Shown here: piece by piece, positions 26,883-36,483 of the stretch
Layout: every line of letters begins with the position of its first letter
Position numbering within the stretch: the stretch's first letter is position 1
DNA from: an uncultured Lachnospiraceae bacterium
GTDB lineage: Bacteria; Bacillota; Clostridia; Lachnospirales; Lachnospiraceae
Direction of reading: 5' to 3'
Assembly: GCA_910578085.1 (NCBI GenBank)
Contig: CAJTPM010000006.1
Location: 1-64,000 of the forward strand
Length of the DNA stretch: 64,000 bases
Position numbers and translations under genes: made by a program
The notes under the pieces: generated by a model
Told to the model about the DNA's origin: nothing
The model's input: only the letters and a program-made list of their open reading frames with translations
Databases searched by the model: none

Positions 26883-28066
26883 AGATCCTTCAACCTGATG
26901 CTTCTGCCCACATTTAACACGATCCCGATCTCAATCAGAAGAAACATAACCGAAGATCCGCCATAGCTAATAAAGGGCAGGGAAATTCCTGTGTTGGGGA
27001 TCACGCTGGTACATACCGCGATATTCAAAATGACCTGGATCGCCAGATGCCCCATAACGCCTACCACTAACAACGCCCCAAACAGATCCGGCGCATTGTT
27101 GGCAATGATCATACAGCGCCAGATCAGAAGCAAAAACAGAAGGATCACGGCCACCGCGCCAAATAATCCCAGTTCCTCGCAGATAATGGAAAAGATCATA
27201 TCATTCTGCGCTTCCGGCAAAAACCCTAACTTCTGAACGCTCTCCCCCAGACCTTTTCCGAATATGCCGCCCGAACCGATGGCATAAAGCGCCTGCAACG
27301 TCTGGAAACCCTTGTCATCTGCGTATGCCTCGGGATTTAGCCACGCCAGAATACGAAGTCCGCGGAATTCCAGTTTTTCCATCATCTCCGGCGAGCTGGC
27401 CATCTTAACGATCACAAAGACCACCAGGGCAGCGCCCCCGACTACCACCAAAGCCATGATGATAAACCGCTTATAATCCGGACTTGCCACGAAAATCATT
27501 AACACGGCAATCCCCAGAATAATAATCGCGGAACTCATATTCTGGGTGATCTTCCAGACCATGACGGCAACGATCCCGGGCGGGATCATCAGCACAAAAA
27601 ATCCTTTCATCGTACGGATCCTCTTTCCCATCTTGCAGACCAGACAGGCTAAAAAGATAACCATACTGAGCTTCGCCACCTCCGCCGGCTGCAGAGAAAA
27701 TCCCACAATTCTGATCCAGCGCCTGGCACCGTGGGAAGAATACCCAAGGGGCGTCAGAACTAGAGGGATCAATCCGATCGAGATAACATAGGCCGGCACC
27801 GCCAGCTTTTCCCAGAAGTGATAGGGAATATAGGAAACCACCACCATACAGACAATGCCCAAAAGCGCCGCCGTCAGCTGTTTTTTCAGGAAATAGGCGC
27901 TGTCATTATAATCCAGATTCGCTCTGTAGGAACTGCTGGAATAGATCATCATCAAGCCGAAGCCGATGAGAAATAAAACCGTAAACAGCAGGCTGTAATC
28001 AAAATACGTGTCCTGACTATTCGATTGTCCTCTGCCCCCCTGTACAGTTTTAAATCTGGTCGCCAT
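26879..28066 (-). CDS. ftsW: SEDS-family septal peptidoglycan polymerase FtsW
   Basis: A 395-residue SEDS protein with ten membrane helices. Typical sequences are GLMMIYSSSSYRA (about 37), PAEVAKLSMVIFLA (about 130), a large loop ending GKGLGESVQKLGFLPEAQNDMIFS (shown in part), and a C-terminal NTGISLPFISYGGSS motif. It polymerises glycan strands together with a class B PBP. An AGGAG box precedes the ATG, directly after the murD stop. FtsW and sporulation SpoVE are hard to separate by sequence. Confidence 0.93.
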   Translation of the reverse strand: MATRFKTVQGGRGQSNSQDTYFDYSLLFTVLFLIGFGLMMIYSSSSYRANLDYNDSAYFLKKQLTAALLGIVCMVVVSYIPYHFWEKLAVPAYVISIGLIPLVLTPLGYSSHGARRWIRIVGFSLQPAEVAKLSMVIFLACLVCKMGKRIRTMKGFFVLMIPPGIVAVMVWKITQNMSSAIIILGIAVLMIFVASPDYKRFIIMALVVVGGAALVVFVIVKMASSPEMMEKLEFRGLRILAWLNPEAYADDKGFQTLQALYAIGSGGIFGKGLGESVQKLGFLPEAQNDMIFSIICEELGLFGAVAVILLFLLLIWRCMIIANNAPDLFGALLVVGVMGHLAIQVILNIAVCTSVIPNTGISLPFISYGGSSVMFLLIEIGIVLNVGRSIRLKDL

Positions 28067-29503
28067 CTACGCCCTCTCCTTTTTCATCCTCTCCCTTTCC
28101 GGGGAATTCGCCTTTTGCGATTCCTTATACACGAGTTCCTTAAAAAGTCTGCCCCGCTCTTCATAATCTGAAAACATTCCCCAGCTCGCACAGGCCGGCG
28201 ACAATAAGACCGCATCGCCGGGCGCCGCGTGTTCCACACAGCTTCTGAAAGCTTCCTCGAAAGTCTCCGCAAAAAGAATGTCCTCAAATCCGTGTTTTTC
28301 TGCACAGTCCGCAATTTTTTCTCTGGTCTGCCCGATCAGCACAAGAAGTTTTACCTTTCCTGCAAAAGATTCCACCCAGGCATCGTAGTCGCTTCCCTTG
28401 TCATATCCGCCGCCGATCAGAACCGTCGGTCTATCCATGGCGTACACCGCCTGAATGGCCGCATCCGGATTCGTCCCTTTGGAATCGTTGTAATAGGCAA
28501 CGCCCCCCACCTCTTCCACAAACTCGATCCGGTGTTCCACCGCCCGAAACGCCTTTATCACTTCCAGATATTCTTTCTCCGGCACGCCCATTGCCTCCGA
28601 AACCAGAATCGCCGCCATCACATTTTCCACATTGCACAGGCCCGCTAGGCGCATCTCACGGATCTGCATCAGCCGCTTTGTCTTTCCCTCCTTTGCTAGG
28701 CAGATCTCCTCTCCTCTCAGAAAGGCTCCCTCCGCAAGTTCTTCCTTCGTTGAAAAATAGAGCACTTTTGCCGGACAACACTCGCCCAGTTTCCTGGTCA
28801 GCACATTGTCATAATTTAAAACGCAGGTATCGCCTTTTTTCTGGTTTTTCGTGATATTGTTTTTCGCCGCTATGTAATTTTCCATCGTGTGATGGCGGTT
28901 TAAGTGATCCGGCGTAATATTTAAGATCGCCGACACTTTCGGATGAAAGGACTCAATGGTCTCTAACTGAAAACTGCTGATCTCTCCCACCGTCACGGAC
29001 TGCTCTGTTGTCTTTTCCGCGATATCTGCATAAGGATAGCCGATATTTCCCATCACAAAGGAAGTTTCAAAATGTTTTTTCATAATCTCGCCAAGCAGCG
29101 TTGTAGTCGTCGTCTTGCCGTTTGTTCCGGTGATGGCTATGACCTGACCTTTCTCTTTCTGATACGCAAGCTCGATCTCCCCCCAGACGGGGATGCCCTT
29201 TTCCCGAAACTCTTTCACAAGGGGCGCATCCACGGGAACGCCGGGGCTTACTACCAGCAGCTCTGTCCGCTCCTTCTCCTGCTCCGGCAGTTTTTTCAGG
29301 ATCACTTCCACAGCCTGCTCCTTCACCGCCACCCCCAGCGCTTTTCTCTTTTCCGAAAGATTTTTCCTCACCGTTTCTTCTGTCAGTTTCTCATTTTCAT
29401 CGAACAGGACAGGACGCGCTCCCTCCTGCAGCAGAAACGCCGCCGCGCCGATGCCGCTTTTCCCACATCCTATGATCAATGCTCTTTTTCCTGCCAGTTC
29501 CAT
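28067..29503 (-). CDS. murD: UDP-N-acetylmuramoylalanine--D-glutamate ligase
   Basis: A 478-residue Mur ligase adding D-glutamate to UDP-MurNAc-L-Ala. The N-terminal Rossmann domain begins IIGCGKSGIGAA (about 12), the ATP site is ITGTNGKTTTTTLLG (about 125), and DNDSKGTNPDA-like YYNDSKGTNPDA is present (about 325). The start MELAGKR fits family length; an alternative start 30 bp upstream, coupled to the mraY stop, is equally possible. Confidence 0.94.
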   Translation of the reverse strand: MELAGKRALIIGCGKSGIGAAAFLLQEGARPVLFDENEKLTEETVRKNLSEKRKALGVAVKEQAVEVILKKLPEQEKERTELLVVSPGVPVDAPLVKEFREKGIPVWGEIELAYQKEKGQVIAITGTNGKTTTTTLLGEIMKKHFETSFVMGNIGYPYADIAEKTTEQSVTVGEISSFQLETIESFHPKVSAILNITPDHLNRHHTMENYIAAKNNITKNQKKGDTCVLNYDNVLTRKLGECCPAKVLYFSTKEELAEGAFLRGEEICLAKEGKTKRLMQIREMRLAGLCNVENVMAAILVSEAMGVPEKEYLEVIKAFRAVEHRIEFVEEVGGVAYYNDSKGTNPDAAIQAVYAMDRPTVLIGGGYDKGSDYDAWVESFAGKVKLLVLIGQTREKIADCAEKHGFEDILFAETFEEAFRSCVEHAAPGDAVLLSPACASWGMFSDYEERGRLFKELVYKESQKANSPERERMKKERA

Positions 29504-29534
29504 ATTGCTTTTCTCTTCCTCTCTTCCTGCCATC

Positions 29535-30491
29535 TCAGATCCCCGCGTAAGCCACAAGGCACAGAAGCGCTGTGACAATGGAGAATACCGCCACCACCCT
29601 CGTCTCCGACCAGCCGCAGAGCTCAAAATGATGGTGGATCGGCGCCATCTTGAAGATCCGCTTTCCGCCGGTCATCTTGAAATAGCCAACCTGCAGAATA
29701 TCCGACAGTACTTCCGCCAGATAAATAAATCCCACGATCGGGATAAACAGAGGCATCTGCAGCATATAAGCCGTAGCCGCCACAAAACCGCCAAGCGCCA
29801 GAGAACCCGTATCCCCCATGAATACGCTTGCCGGATATACGTTAAACAGCAAAAATCCGAGCAGCGCTCCCACCACCGCACAGGTAATAGGCTCGATCCC
29901 GCTGCCTGTTCCAATGGCCACCACCGTAAAAAAGGTTGCTACGATCACTGTGACCGAGGAAGCCAGACCATCCAGGCCGTCCGTGAAATTCGTCCCGTTT
30001 GCGGTACCCACTACGATAAAAAGTAAAACCGGTATATTAAAGATGCCGAAATCCAGATACTGATTTGATAAAAACGGGATCTTCATCGCCAGGGAGACAT
30101 CCGTATAGTTTGTCAGATAAAAGGCAAAGATTCCTGTCACAACAAACTGTCCGATCATTTTCTGCCAGGCCCTGAGCCCCATAGATCTCTTTAACACCAC
30201 CTTGATATAATCATCCACAAAGCCGATCAGACCAAAGCCCAGTGTCAGAAACAGGATCGGGATGATCTTCGGAAAGTCTTTTACATAGAGCAGGGACGTG
30301 ACCACCACCGCTATCATGATTAAAATCCCGCCCATGGTAGGCGTTCCGTTTTTTTTCAGATGCGCCTGCGGTCCCTCGTCTCTGACAGTCTGCCCGACTT
30401 TCAGCCTGCGCAGAAAGGGAATCACCACCGGCCCAAGCAGGGCGCTGATCACAAAAGATACGATTACGGGCAAAATAACAGTCTGATTCAT
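29535..30491 (-). CDS. mraY: Phospho-N-acetylmuramoyl-pentapeptide transferase
   Basis: A 318-residue membrane enzyme that transfers phospho-MurNAc-pentapeptide to undecaprenyl phosphate, forming lipid I. It has about ten helices with the Mg-binding GFVDDYIKVV (about 92), GTANGTNFTDGLDGLA (about 165) and the MAPIHHHFELCGWSE motif (about 285). It lies upstream of murD. No murF or murE is adjacent, which is a departure from the usual cluster order. Confidence 0.96.
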   Translation of the reverse strand: MNQTVILPVIVSFVISALLGPVVIPFLRRLKVGQTVRDEGPQAHLKKNGTPTMGGILIMIAVVVTSLLYVKDFPKIIPILFLTLGFGLIGFVDDYIKVVLKRSMGLRAWQKMIGQFVVTGIFAFYLTNYTDVSLAMKIPFLSNQYLDFGIFNIPVLLFIVVGTANGTNFTDGLDGLASSVTVIVATFFTVVAIGTGSGIEPITCAVVGALLGFLLFNVYPASVFMGDTGSLALGGFVAATAYMLQMPLFIPIVGFIYLAEVLSDILQVGYFKMTGGKRIFKMAPIHHHFELCGWSETRVVAVFSIVTALLCLVAYAGI

Positions 30492-30522
30492 ATTGATTCA
30501 TCTCTCTTTTTCTAAATATAAA

Positions 30523-30660
30523 CTCGCAAACCCGCGCTATCGCGCTCATTTGTCCGATTACATCAGACGTTTGCTCGTTATACGCCAAGGGAAATTTTCA
30601 ATTTCCCTTTGGAAAAACAAATGCCTGCTTCGCAGCCGCTTGTTTTTCTCTTGCGGCTAC
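30523..30660. repeat. Palindromic repeat cluster, family 2, copy A
   Basis: Between mraY and a PBP gene. It holds several hairpins: GCAAAC (30526-30531) with GTTTGC (30569-30574), enclosing the small palindrome GCGCTATCGCGC; AAGGGAAATT (30587-30596) with AATTTCCCTT (30600-30609); and AAAAACAA with TTGTTTTT enclosing TGCTTCGCAGC. The last unit and the flanking TACGCC/GCTAC pieces resemble 55975-56093. It looks like a REP-type or similar intergenic element; no gene is seen here. Confidence 0.6.
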
Positions 30661-30672
30661 TATATTATAAGC

Positions 30673-32484
30673 TTATTTTTCCAAATAGGGAAGCACATTT
30701 TCAAAAAGCTGTCTAATCACCGGCGCCGCGATCTGTCCGCCGTAATATGTTCCCTGGGGAGAATGGATCACTACAAGAGCCAACACCTCGGGATCATCCG
30801 CCGGAGAGAATCCCACAAAGGAAGCAATATATCTGCCGCTCCCTCTGGGTAATGTCTGGCTGGTAGCCGTCTTTCCTCCTATGCTGTACCCCTCGATCTG
30901 CGCTTTCGAACCGCCGCCTTCGGAAACCACCTTCTCCAGTAACATCTGCAGCGTCTCGGAAGTTTCCGTGCTCACGATCTGCCTGCCCGCTTCCTTCTCA
31001 AAGCTTTCCGCCTGATTTCCCAGCTCATCCACCGCGCGCACCGCAAGATGCGGCGTCACCCGTTTTCCGCCATTGACCAGGGAAGAAACCGTGGTCGCAA
31101 GCTGCAGGGGCGTGATCTGAAAAGACTGCCCGAAGGACATGGTGGCAAGTTCCACATTGCCGATGGCGTCCTTTTTATGCATGATCGTTCCCGCTTCGCC
31201 GGGCAGGTCCACACCGGTTCTCTCCAAAAGTCCGAACTGTTTCAGGCAGTCGTAATATCTGTCGGCCCCCACCCGCAGCCCCAGTGTCACAAACACCGGA
31301 TTGCAGGAATTGCAGATCCCCTTCGTAAAATCCTCGGCGCCGTGGCCGCCCACTTTATGGCAGCGTATCTTCCTGTCATCCACAATGATAAATCCGGGAC
31401 AGCTGAACGTATCCGCCAGTGTGACACTGTTCGTCTCCAGCGCAGCTGCGGCAGTGATCACCTTAAAGGTGGAACCCGGTTCATAGGTGTCATTGATGCA
31501 GCCGTTTCGCCACATCCCGTTTAATTTCTCCTGCTTCAGCTCTTCCTCACTCTTTTTTTCTTCTTCCGGGACCCCCGTCTCCTCCCCGTTTTTCGCTGCC
31601 TGTCTCTCTTTCGCCGCCTGTTTTCTGGCCTCTTCCCTGGCCCGCAGCGCCTCATACTCCGGCGTCAGCGTATAGGGTTCATTCAGGTTAAACTCCGGCA
31701 CATCCACCATCGCCATGATCTCCCCGTTTTTCGGATTCATCACGATCAGGGATACTCTGTCCGCCTCCTTGGTGGCCATCACCTGTTTGGCCAGCTGGGT
31801 GGCGTAGCTTTGAATATTATAATCCAGACTGAGCACAAGGTCATTGCCGGGTACCGGTTCCCTTCTGTGCTCGCTGGCTGCTTCTATTTCGATTCCGGCG
31901 GCATCGGTCAGCGTCAGTATCGTGCCCTCCTCACCGCTTAAATATTCATCATAGATCACTTCCAGTCCGATGATCCCCTGGTTATCGCCACCCGTAAACC
32001 CCAGCACTTTGGATGCCAACGCATCGTAGGGATAATAGCGTTTATAATCCTCATCCACTTTTACACCGGGCAGATCCGCCTCTCTGATCTCATCCCCCAG
32101 TTCTTTCGGCACATTGCTGCGTATCCGCTCCATGGAAGAGTACTTTTCCACACGTTTTCTGACAAATTCTTCGGACAGCTCCAGTTTCTCACAGAGAAAG
32201 GAGATCACCTCCTCCTTGTCTTCCAGCTGGGAGTGGATCACGGAGATCGTGCAGACCGTCTTATTATCTGCAAGCACCACACCGTTCCTGTCAAGGATCC
32301 TTCCTCTCGCAGCCTTGATGGAACGCTCCCTCTCATGGAGATCCTCCGCCTTATCCGTATAGTAGGCGGACTGAAAGATCATCAGATCCACCAGCCTGAC
32401 AGTTAACAGCACAAAAGTGATCGCACAGAAAAAGAACAATGTCACAACCTTTTTTCTGTTATAGGTCTTATTTTTATTCGACAT
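30673..32484 (-). CDS. Class B penicillin-binding protein (SpoVD/FtsI type)
   Basis: A 603-residue transpeptidase: membrane helix (about 15-35), dimerisation domain starting RGRILDRNGVVLA, and a transpeptidase domain with the nucleophile motif STFK, SCN, and a third motif that reads KTAT, where KTG is usual. A charged insert rich in Glu/Lys/Ala (about 280-320) interrupts the front of the catalytic domain. It cross-links peptidoglycan at the septum or in spore cortex. No PASTA domains. It is the downstream member of a tandem PBP pair; the start at 32484 lacks a clear ribosome binding site. Confidence 0.9.
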   Translation of the reverse strand: MSNKNKTYNRKKVVTLFFFCAITFVLLTVRLVDLMIFQSAYYTDKAEDLHERERSIKAARGRILDRNGVVLADNKTVCTISVIHSQLEDKEEVISFLCEKLELSEEFVRKRVEKYSSMERIRSNVPKELGDEIREADLPGVKVDEDYKRYYPYDALASKVLGFTGGDNQGIIGLEVIYDEYLSGEEGTILTLTDAAGIEIEAASEHRREPVPGNDLVLSLDYNIQSYATQLAKQVMATKEADRVSLIVMNPKNGEIMAMVDVPEFNLNEPYTLTPEYEALRAREEARKQAAKERQAAKNGEETGVPEEEKKSEEELKQEKLNGMWRNGCINDTYEPGSTFKVITAAAALETNSVTLADTFSCPGFIIVDDRKIRCHKVGGHGAEDFTKGICNSCNPVFVTLGLRVGADRYYDCLKQFGLLERTGVDLPGEAGTIMHKKDAIGNVELATMSFGQSFQITPLQLATTVSSLVNGGKRVTPHLAVRAVDELGNQAESFEKEAGRQIVSTETSETLQMLLEKVVSEGGGSKAQIEGYSIGGKTATSQTLPRGSGRYIASFVGFSPADDPEVLALVVIHSPQGTYYGGQIAAPVIRQLFENVLPYLEK

Positions 32485-32613
32485 AAAGGCAACCGGCATT
32501 CTTTCTTATTATACTTTATGTCTGTCAGGCGCTTTTTATGCTTACCCGGAAGACAGCATCTCCTGTTGCCCGCAGTCTCCCTGTCATTTTCGTTGTATCT
32601 GCACTTTTCTCTC

Positions 32614-34923
32614 TTACTCCTCTTCCGGTTTTCCGCCCCCTGCAACGCCCACCTGAGGGCCGATCAGAGAATCATCCTCCAGATCATGTCCGGTCTCCGG
32701 ATCGATCTGATGTCCGTTGTTCGGATCAATATAGTTTCCGGTTTCGGGATCCCTCTCAAAAGTCTTCCAGATCTCCGGCACAAAGCCTCCCTCGGCTCCG
32801 CCCTCAGCAGGAGCGGCGCCTCCGCCGGGAGAAGCACCTTCGCCTTCCTCACCGGTCTCTGTGCCTTCTTCAGGTTCTGCCTCTTCCTGTCCTTCTTCTC
32901 CGGCTGTCTCTCCTTCCGCGCCCTCTTCCGTTCCTTCTGCCGGAATATCGTTGCCGGACAGGGACTGGTTTCTGTAATAATTTGTATTTTCCAGATGCAG
33001 AGCGTCAAGCTCCGCCTGCTCTTCTTCCGTCACTTCCTCCGTCATAAAGATACCCAGATAGGGCAGCGATTCCGTCAGAATGCTGCGCACCAGTCTCGTC
33101 GCAAATTTCGCATCGTCCTGGTCCGCCACATTGGGCCTGTCCACCACAACGTAAATTGCGATCTTAGGATCATCCGCCGGCGCATAGCCCATAAAGGAAA
33201 CCACATAGTTTATCTTGTCACGGGGAACCATCTCCGCTGTACCCGTCTTGCCGCCGATGGCATAGCCGGCAGGTCTTGCCGTCACACCGGTCCCTTCGAT
33301 CACAACGCCATTACAGTAATCGACTATCGTGTCGCTGACGCTGGGAGAGATCGTCTGTTTCAACACTCTCGGCTCGATCGTCCGCACCGTGGAACCGTCC
33401 TGGCTGACGATCCTGCTCACCATATGAGGTTCATAATAATTGCCGCCGTTGACCAGGGAACAGAATCCTGTGATCATCTGGATCATCGTCACATTGAACC
33501 CCTGTCCGAAGGAACAGGTAGCCAGTTCCGTGGGCCCCATATCCTTCTCCTCATAGACCAATCCCACCGTTCTCGCCTCGCCTGCCAGATCGATATTGGT
33601 TTTCAGCCCGAAGTTAAAATTATGCTGGTAGTCGCAAAAATAGCTTTTCCCTTCGGCTTCCGCGATATACATAAGTGCCACGTTGCAGGATTTTTCCACA
33701 GCCTGTTTTACAGTCAGTTCCCCATCCCCGTAGGTACTGTGGCACTTGATGGGCCAGCCTCCTATCTCCCGCTTTCCGGTGCACAGATAGGTCTCATTTC
33801 CCTTGATCGCGCCGCAGTCCAAAGCCGACGCCACCGTAAAAGGCTTGATCGTGGAACCCGGTTCGTAGGTATCAGAAATACAGTAATTTCTCCACAGCTG
33901 ATTATAGGCATCATAGATCGTGCCGTCCTCCTCCATGGCCGCGATCTCCTCCGGCGTATATAATGCGCTGATATCCTTCGGATTATTCAGGTCAAACCCG
34001 GGCGCACTGGCCATGGCTATCACATTTCCGGTATTGATCTCCATCATGATGCAGCCCGCGTTCAAAGCGCCTGCACCCTCCCTTTCGTTGTCTGTATACT
34101 CCTCCATGAATTTATTCAGGTACTTCTCCGCGATACTCTGCACGTTGGCGTCCATCGTGCTGACCACCGTATAGCCGTCCACCGCCGGTTTTACGGTCCG
34201 CTCCAAAATACTGTCATTATTCAGATAGCCATACTCCCTGCCAACGATGCCATTTAACGTTTCATTATAATATTCTTCCAGGCCGTAGGTTCCCTTATTA
34301 TCCTCCGTAATAAACCCGATCACATCGCTGGCAAGCTTTCCATTGGGATAATACCTTCTGTATTCCTTTTCAAACCAGACGCCTTTGATATTTTTCCCCC
34401 TTTTCTCATCCTCCTCCAGATCCAGAAACGGTTCTATCTCATCATAGGTCAGCTGTTTTAAAAAGATCTTATACTGCGCCCTCTGCTCTTTTTCCTTCTG
34501 CTTATTGGCGTTCAGATACTCATTTAATTCCGTCTGATCCAATGCAGGAAAACAGCTCCTGAGCGCATTCACGGTAGGCTGCAGATACTCTTCCTTCTCC
34601 AGCACCAGTTTTGCATCCACGATCAGATTGTATACTCTCTCGCTGGTGGCAAGAACCGTACCGTTCCTGTCCAGGATATCGCCCCGCTTAAAAGGCAGCG
34701 TTATGGAATCATACTGCTGCTGGGAAAGCACCTGTTTCTCATACTCCGCTCCGTTATCCTTCCCGATGTAGAATAATCTGACGCTAAGTCCCACGAAAGC
34801 TGACAGCACTAAAAAAAACAGTACTACCAGCTTTTTCTGCATGCGCGGCGTAAACTTCCGCTCCGTCGCTTTTATCTTCTTTCGTCCTGTGTTTCTTCTC
34901 TCTCTGCTTCTTTGTTCTGCCAA
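32614..34923 (-). CDS. Class B penicillin-binding protein with acidic C-terminal tail
   Basis: A 769-residue transpeptidase with a basic N-terminus, membrane helix (about 32-52), dimerisation domain (RGDILDRNGTVLA) and catalytic motifs STIK, SCN and KTGT. The last 140 residues are unusual: an acidic Glu/Gly/Ala-rich stretch followed by a DPETG-containing segment repeated twice (YIDPNNGHQIDPETGHDLEDD, shown in part). It is probably the divisome PBP partner of FtsW. The start appears to be TTG with AAGGGG upstream. It follows ftsL by 24 bp. Confidence 0.92.
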   Translation of the reverse strand: MAEQRSRERRNTGRKKIKATERKFTPRMQKKLVVLFFLVLSAFVGLSVRLFYIGKDNGAEYEKQVLSQQQYDSITLPFKRGDILDRNGTVLATSERVYNLIVDAKLVLEKEEYLQPTVNALRSCFPALDQTELNEYLNANKQKEKEQRAQYKIFLKQLTYDEIEPFLDLEEDEKRGKNIKGVWFEKEYRRYYPNGKLASDVIGFITEDNKGTYGLEEYYNETLNGIVGREYGYLNNDSILERTVKPAVDGYTVVSTMDANVQSIAEKYLNKFMEEYTDNEREGAGALNAGCIMMEINTGNVIAMASAPGFDLNNPKDISALYTPEEIAAMEEDGTIYDAYNQLWRNYCISDTYEPGSTIKPFTVASALDCGAIKGNETYLCTGKREIGGWPIKCHSTYGDGELTVKQAVEKSCNVALMYIAEAEGKSYFCDYQHNFNFGLKTNIDLAGEARTVGLVYEEKDMGPTELATCSFGQGFNVTMIQMITGFCSLVNGGNYYEPHMVSRIVSQDGSTVRTIEPRVLKQTISPSVSDTIVDYCNGVVIEGTGVTARPAGYAIGGKTGTAEMVPRDKINYVVSFMGYAPADDPKIAIYVVVDRPNVADQDDAKFATRLVRSILTESLPYLGIFMTEEVTEEEQAELDALHLENTNYYRNQSLSGNDIPAEGTEEGAEGETAGEEGQEEAEPEEGTETGEEGEGASPGGGAAPAEGGAEGGFVPEIWKTFERDPETGNYIDPNNGHQIDPETGHDLEDDSLIGPQVGVAGGGKPEEE

Positions 34924-34947
34924 GGATACTGTTACCCCTTTCCTGCC

Positions 34948-35436
34948 TTACTCCAGACTTTCCGTCTGACGGACATAATCCGTCTCCGAGTCTTCCACAT
35001 TGATGATCTGGCCTTCTCGCGCATAGGTCATCCCCAGTTCACCGATGGCAACCGCCTTGATCTGTTCCAGATCCAGACTGCTGCTGATTCTGTTATATTC
35101 CTCGTCATTGGCCAGTTTCAGGTTATTGTATCTGGACTCCATCTCGGAGATGGCGTCCACGCGGTTTGTAATATCCGACTGCAGGTCAATATAACTGCAC
35201 AGTGTCATCACCGCAAAAGCCACTGCCAGCGACAAAAAGAGCATATAGCCTAAATTCATATGGGACGCTTTTTCCCTGTTTTTCCTTGCCGTATTGCTCA
35301 GGCGTTTCCTGCGGGGTACTTCCCTGACATCCACACCCTCTCTGAGTTCTCTTGCTGCGCTGCCCTCCAAATATGCAATTTTTCCCGGACGATCGTTGTA
35401 TCTGCGAGTATTTGTGTTTTTTCTTCTTTGAGTCAT
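34948..35436 (-). CDS. ftsL: FtsL-like cell division protein
   Basis: A 162-residue bitopic protein: a long basic cytoplasmic region (about 1-58), one membrane helix (about 60-82) and an external coiled coil (about 83-135) with LGMTYAREGQIINVE at the end, typical of FtsL. Position between rsmH and the PBP genes is the standard ftsL slot. The start at 35436 is chosen for an AGGACAGGAAG site; 21 bp upstream is another codon. Confidence 0.82.
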   Translation of the reverse strand: MTQRRKNTNTRRYNDRPGKIAYLEGSAARELREGVDVREVPRRKRLSNTARKNREKASHMNLGYMLFLSLAVAFAVMTLCSYIDLQSDITNRVDAISEMESRYNNLKLANDEEYNRISSSLDLEQIKAVAIGELGMTYAREGQIINVEDSETDYVRQTESLE

Positions 35437-35544
35437 CTTCCTGTCCTCACTCTCCATGTTATACGCGCCTGAGAGTGCCGTATTTTCCGTTCTGTCAGTC
35501 CTTGTCCAAGGTCCCTCCGCCCTGTCCTAAACTGCCTCTTTCTC

Positions 35545-36483
35545 TTACAGCTTCCTCTCAAACACACGCAGCTTCGCGCTCTTTGACCTGCTGTTGCTTT
35601 CCAGTTCCTCCTGTGATGGAAGAATCGGCTTTTTCGTGACCACTTTTCCTCTTGATACTCTGCCACAGGTGCATACCGGGAATTCCGGAGGACAGATACA
35701 GGGGGATTCATTCGTGCGGAAGGCTGTCTTTACGATCCTGTCCTCCAGAGAATGAAAGGTAATGATGCAGATCCTTCCCCCCGGTTTCAGGAAGGAGATC
35801 ATTTCATCCAGAGAATCCCGCAGTACCTCCAGTTCGTGATTACATTCGATCCGGATCGCCTGATAGGTCCTCTTCGATGGATGACCGCCGCCCGCCCGCA
35901 TTTTGGCGGGAATTGCTGCCTTAATAATCTCATTTAATTCAAAAGTTGTGGTGATCTCTCCTTTTTCTCTTTCTTTTACAATATGTTTTGCAATATTTTT
36001 CGCAAAAGGTTCTTCCCCGTAGTTCTTTATCATATGAAACAGTTCGCTCTCCGAATAACCGTTTACGATCTCTTTCGCACTGAAAGCGCTTCTCCTATCC
36101 ATCCGCATATCAAGAGCCGTGTCATAGCGGTAGGAAAATCCCCGCTCCGCCGTATCAAACTGATAGGAAGAAACCCCCAGATCCAGCACGATCCCATCCA
36201 CGCCCTCCACGCCGAGCCCTTTTAAAGCTGCCACGGCATTACAGTAATTATCCCGCAATATGGTCACTTTCTCCCCATATTCCTTTAGCCGCTTCGTCGC
36301 CGCCTCAATCGCCGCCTCATCCTGATCGATTCCAAACAGCCGCCCTCTCTCTGACAGTCTCCGAACCACCGCCTCCGCATGCCCACCGCCGCCCAGCGTC
36401 CCATCTAAATAGATCCCATCCGGTTTAATATGAAGTTCCTCTATCGTCTCCTCAAGCAAGACCGAATAATGCTTAAACTCCAC
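35545..36483 (-). CDS. rsmH: 16S rRNA (cytosine(1402)-N(4))-methyltransferase
   Basis: A 312-residue SAM-dependent methyltransferase (MraW) acting on C1402 of 16S rRNA. It begins HYSVLLEETIE and has the SAM motif DGTLGGGGHAEAV (about 29-41), a DGIVLDLGVSSYQ motif and ITFHSLEDRIVK (about 240). The start appears to be GTG after a GGGAG site. It is second in the mraZ-led cluster, separated from mraZ by the second structured element. Confidence 0.96.
   Translation of the reverse strand: MEFKHYSVLLEETIEELHIKPDGIYLDGTLGGGGHAEAVVRRLSERGRLFGIDQDEAAIEAATKRLKEYGEKVTILRDNYCNAVAALKGLGVEGVDGIVLDLGVSSYQFDTAERGFSYRYDTALDMRMDRRSAFSAKEIVNGYSESELFHMIKNYGEEPFAKNIAKHIVKEREKGEITTTFELNEIIKAAIPAKMRAGGGHPSKRTYQAIRIECNHELEVLRDSLDEMISFLKPGGRICIITFHSLEDRIVKTAFRTNESPCICPPEFPVCTCGRVSRGKVVTKKPILPSQEELESNSRSKSAKLRVFERKL

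Noticed and set aside
32518..33963. Long open frame (481 codons) on the plus strand
   Set aside because: It is antisense to a class B PBP with all catalytic motifs; no binding site or recognisable domain supports it.
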